Assembly (NCBI GenBank): GCA_021464415.1
Contig: CM038469.1
Coordinates: 23,455,901 to 23,519,900 of the forward strand
Reading direction: 5' to 3'
DNA: 64,000 bases
From: Lonicera japonica
Taxonomy: Eukaryota; Streptophyta; Magnoliopsida; Dipsacales; Caprifoliaceae
A program made the translations under genes and the position numbers. The notes under the pieces are model-generated. The model was not told the DNA's origin. It was given only the letters and a program-made list of their open reading frames with translations, and searched no databases. Shown here one piece after another: positions 61,018-64,000 of this stretch; position 1 is the stretch's first letter, and each line of letters opens with the position of its first letter.

Positions 61018-63601
61018 CGTAACACCCGCTATGTGATTTCTTTGCAAATTCCTTTTTATAACTTCTAATAACGCAAATTTTGGGTCGGGAGGCAATAGTT
61101 GGTTCAAGTGATCCTTGAGTGGTTTAGACCTTTTCCACACTTCATTTATATGTTATTACACTCACCTAATAGGTCGTAACCCATTTCGGGTGGTCCGGGC
61201 GAAATTTGAAAATTTGCCGCCCAAATTTCCATTACCGAAAAGTGACCTTTCTACTTGTGCAAGCCATAACTTATTCATCCGAAGTTCAAATGAGTCCCTG
61301 TTTGCTCCATTGGAAAGGTAATTCAATTATCTAAAACTTTCATGTTTTGGCCGAGACCAAATTCTAACTCTACAATGGCCAAAAATAAGCGCTAAGTGGC
61401 CGAACTGCCGAAAAACAGCATCAGTGGGCAGATTGGGGCATCAGTCGATTGATGGCTGTGCCTTTGTCGACTGATGACCTGTTGTAGGGTCAAAACTCTA
61501 AGTTTCTAGCATTTTGACCCCATTTTTATACAACCAAACCTTTTATCTTCCCCATTTTCGAGCCACCACCTCCTATACCTCTCAAGAGGGTCTTAGTGAG
61601 AGATTTTTAGTGGAATTCTTCAATTGATTCATGATCCTACAAGTTTGGGAATAGATTATTACTATTCATCATCTCCTTCATTACCATTCCTCCATGTGAG
61701 CTTGAGGAGAGCTAGGGCTTGCGGAATTCTAACCATCTACATTTCAATCCATTATTCCAACAATCCAATCTTGGTTTAAAGCTCCAATAGAGGTGGGAAC
61801 ACTAGTACCCAAACATATTTTCATAATATCATGTGTTGTATGTTTGATTTCAACTTATATTGGGGGGTTTTGGTACAAACTCTTGATTTGGCATGTTCAT
61901 TGGGATTGGGTTAGTTTTCGTTGATTCTTTTGATTGATTTGTGATATATATATACGATTGATTAAATGATATCATAAGAACCCCCACTATATGTTAACAT
62001 AGATGTAGATAGATATAAAACCCATATAAACGGAGACAATAGCGGATAATATTATGGGATACACATATATATAGATATATTGATGGGTTTACAGTATGTT
62101 GTGGCCATGGTTACTCATGTTGATGATATTATTGTTGTACTTAAGCTACTAGTGGACCCTTCATGAGATTGTTAGAAACTTGCCAGTTCGTAATTATGCC
62201 GAGTAGGCTTATAATGTAATTTGACTTGGAAAATGAATGGAAATCATTGGGGGTATTCTACATTAAATCTCAATAGTGTAAATTATGAATTACACTTGGC
62301 TTGGTGCTGATTTAACAAATTCTTGTGAATTCCCCCAATTGCTGAAACTAGTGAATAGATTTCTTAACTGACTTATTAGTTGATGAACTTGGCAAATGTG
62401 GTTTGAGTACAGCAATGATATTACTATATGACCTACAGAGAAACCTATGATTTGAGAAATGTACAATTATGATGAAGGTTATACATATATAATAGATGGA
62501 ATTGTCGAATACTCCATTTGTTTATGTTTTAAACCTTGTGGGCGGATAACCATATAAGATAAGTATGTTATTTGGCGAATATCTTTTAATCTCTATGGAT
62601 TAGAATTAAATATCTTTTATGGCTTTTGGGTATCCTAATTATTATGAGGCTTAGATATTTGATACTTTGAACAATTTGCATGGTTGATATAATTAGATTT
62701 TCGGATAGGTACTAATGGTCCATGGGGTTGACCTAACCTTGGTGGTTATATACCGCAGTCAGCGTAGAGGGGCCCCCGCTTTGAGAGCGGCATACTCTAT
62801 GGTCCGTAGGGGGACCCCTCTTTTATGATGTATTTATAATACTATGATTTACTTAGCCTCTGAAGGTATATTCTTTAATGTATTTTTGGGGTTTGGGCAG
62901 TGCTTAATATGCATTTCATATATCATGGTTTCAAAGCTATTTTGATAAGAGTACTATCTACATCTATGTATATGTTTAGAAACAGTATAAGTATATATAC
63001 ATACACATGGTTCAAATTACTTTTATAATTTGACGATGCATGTGCATTTCCTAAGAGTATTTTCTTATCCCAAAATCTTATAGTTTCCACTGAGCTCGTG
63101 TTTGGCTCACTCCCATTTTCTAAACCTGTTTTGCAAGTAATTCTCTTCGGGGGCGGCATGAATACAAAGTATAGACACCTCTGATGACTTTAGATTACTA
63201 GGAGCCGTTCGTAGACGACTTAGCCTTTGTATATTTAGTTGATTCGTATATCCTGTATCGTTAAACCTGTATTAAATTATATTCTCATGTGATGTAATAC
63301 CTTTTGGTTGATTGGGACCTCGTTGGAGGATTTCTTTGATGCGCGAAATTGTATGATCTCTTTTATTGATTACAGACCTTACAAATGTGGAGTTTATAGA
63401 ACTCAGGTTTATTTTATAATTTTACAGGTTCAAGTTTGTTAAATTTGCGAACTCCCAAAATTTTCTGAAATTAAGGCTTTACATGTAAATTACTGATATA
63501 TGAGTTTTAAATTATATATTTCAAACCTGCCATCGCGTATGGCACCGTAATTAACCTGGTTCCGAAGGCCAAAACCTCCTAACGAAATTCGAGATGTCAC
63601 A
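61018..63601 (+). repeat. Solo LTR, Tekay/Del-type, inserted in element 4
   Basis: It is 2584 bp, begins CGTAACACCC (the usual TG appears changed to CG) and ends GAGATGTCACA. TATCA flanks it at 61013-61017 and 63602-63606. It carries a CATCAGTCGATTGATG inverted word at 61439-61454, a second half copy near 61467, and the TGAGC..GCTCA hairpin at 63091-63109. No coding sequence is seen. Confidence 0.87.
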
Positions 63602-63606
63602 TATCA

Positions 63607-64000
63607 TGTTTACATGTTAATTCCATCGTCAAAATCATATTGTTTGTTACTTATTGAAAACACGTTAAGCTCAAGAGTCATATTTCCAAAGGCCAATTTC
63701 ACAATTCCATTCTTGCAATTGATGTTGCAAGAAAGGGTCTTCCCAAAATCACGAGAATATCATTTTCGGGATTGGATACCTGTTGCATGTCAAGAACAAT
63801 GAAGTTCACGAGAAAATAGAATTTATCAATTTAAACTAGCACATCCTCTATAATTTCCCTTGGAATCTTGACCGTTCAATCCGCCAATTAGATCGTGACT
63901 TTCATGGATTTCAACTCTCTTAAACCCAATTGTTGGTAGAGTGAAAATGGCAAAACATTAACACTTGCACCCAAATCAAGCAAAGCATTTTTAATTCTAA
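63607..64000 (-). pseudogene. Athila protease remnant, element 4
   Basis: The minus strand shows the LLDLGASVNVLPFS active-site segment near 63960 and the ILGRPFLATS segment near 63740, close to element 3 at 12785-13200. At least three stops occur in between (for example near 63890 and 63875). The frame runs off the window toward gag. Confidence 0.85.

Larger units (their letters stand above)
48709..64000 (-). mobile_element. Athila-type retrotransposon, element 4 (fragmented; right end outside window)
   Basis: On the plus strand, the pieces in order are its 3' LTR (48709-52104, with an insert), its purine tract and noncoding DNA (52105-52412), an inserted Tekay-type element (52413 to about 60652), its pol end (60879-61012), an inserted solo LTR (61018-63601) and its protease (63607-64000). 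Orientation and order agree for all pieces. About 3 kb of pol and the extra ORF are missing. Confidence 0.82.

Overview
This window is plant nuclear DNA made almost entirely of nested LTR retrotransposons. I infer a flowering plant, probably a dicot, because the coding remnants are plant Ty3/gypsy lineages: Athila-type with tRNA-Asp-like primer sites, Tekay/Del-type LTRs that begin TGTAA-ACCCC and end with GTTACA-like termini, and one Tat-type element with an antisense extra gene. I see no convincing host gene, rRNA, tRNA or CRISPR array. The species cannot be named from the sequence.

Layout. 1-8158: the right part of a + strand Athila element (element 1), with a decayed pol, an extra ORF of 395 codons and a 1.65 kb 3' LTR. 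8159-17188: a - strand Athila element (element 3) with a fully open 1009-codon pol, a nearly intact gag-pro, a tRNA-Asp primer site and a 1.95 kb 5' LTR; its 3' end is missing and its extra ORF is deleted down to its start. 17189-18367: the 3' part of a Tekay-type LTR in which element 3 appears to sit. 18649-18988: an 88-bp tandem repeat, split by element 2. 18989-34912: a decayed - strand Athila element (element 2, TSD TATAT). Its leader for the extra ORF carries a solo LTR (23549-29323, TSD TGATC), which itself carries another solo LTR (24143-27649, TSD AGTAT). 35841-38599: an Athila LTR fragment next to a complete solo LTR (TSD ATTAT). About 40.5-46.6 kb: a hypothetical small ORF and a Tat-type remnant with an antisense multi-exon pseudogene, 40-bp tandem repeats, a gag start butted against an integrase end, and one LTR. 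48709-64000: a third - strand Athila element (element 4), broken by a 1.47 kb insertion in its LTR, an 8.2 kb Tekay-type element with two very similar LTRs, a large pol deletion, and a further solo LTR (TSD TATCA).

The most unusual signal is a set of clustered short palindromes sharing the core TGATCGATCA. They occur at a near-constant distance (about 250 bp) from the 5' end of the Athila LTRs and again in the internal leader upstream of the extra ORF. In the two elements where both sites survive, the palindrome 'word' in the LTR matches the word in the internal leader, while it differs between elements. Comparable palindrome pairs lie 400-600 bp into the unrelated Tekay-type LTRs. Two covarying hairpins also stand out: one around the Athila pol stop codon (four copies) and one near the 3' end of all six Tekay-type LTRs.
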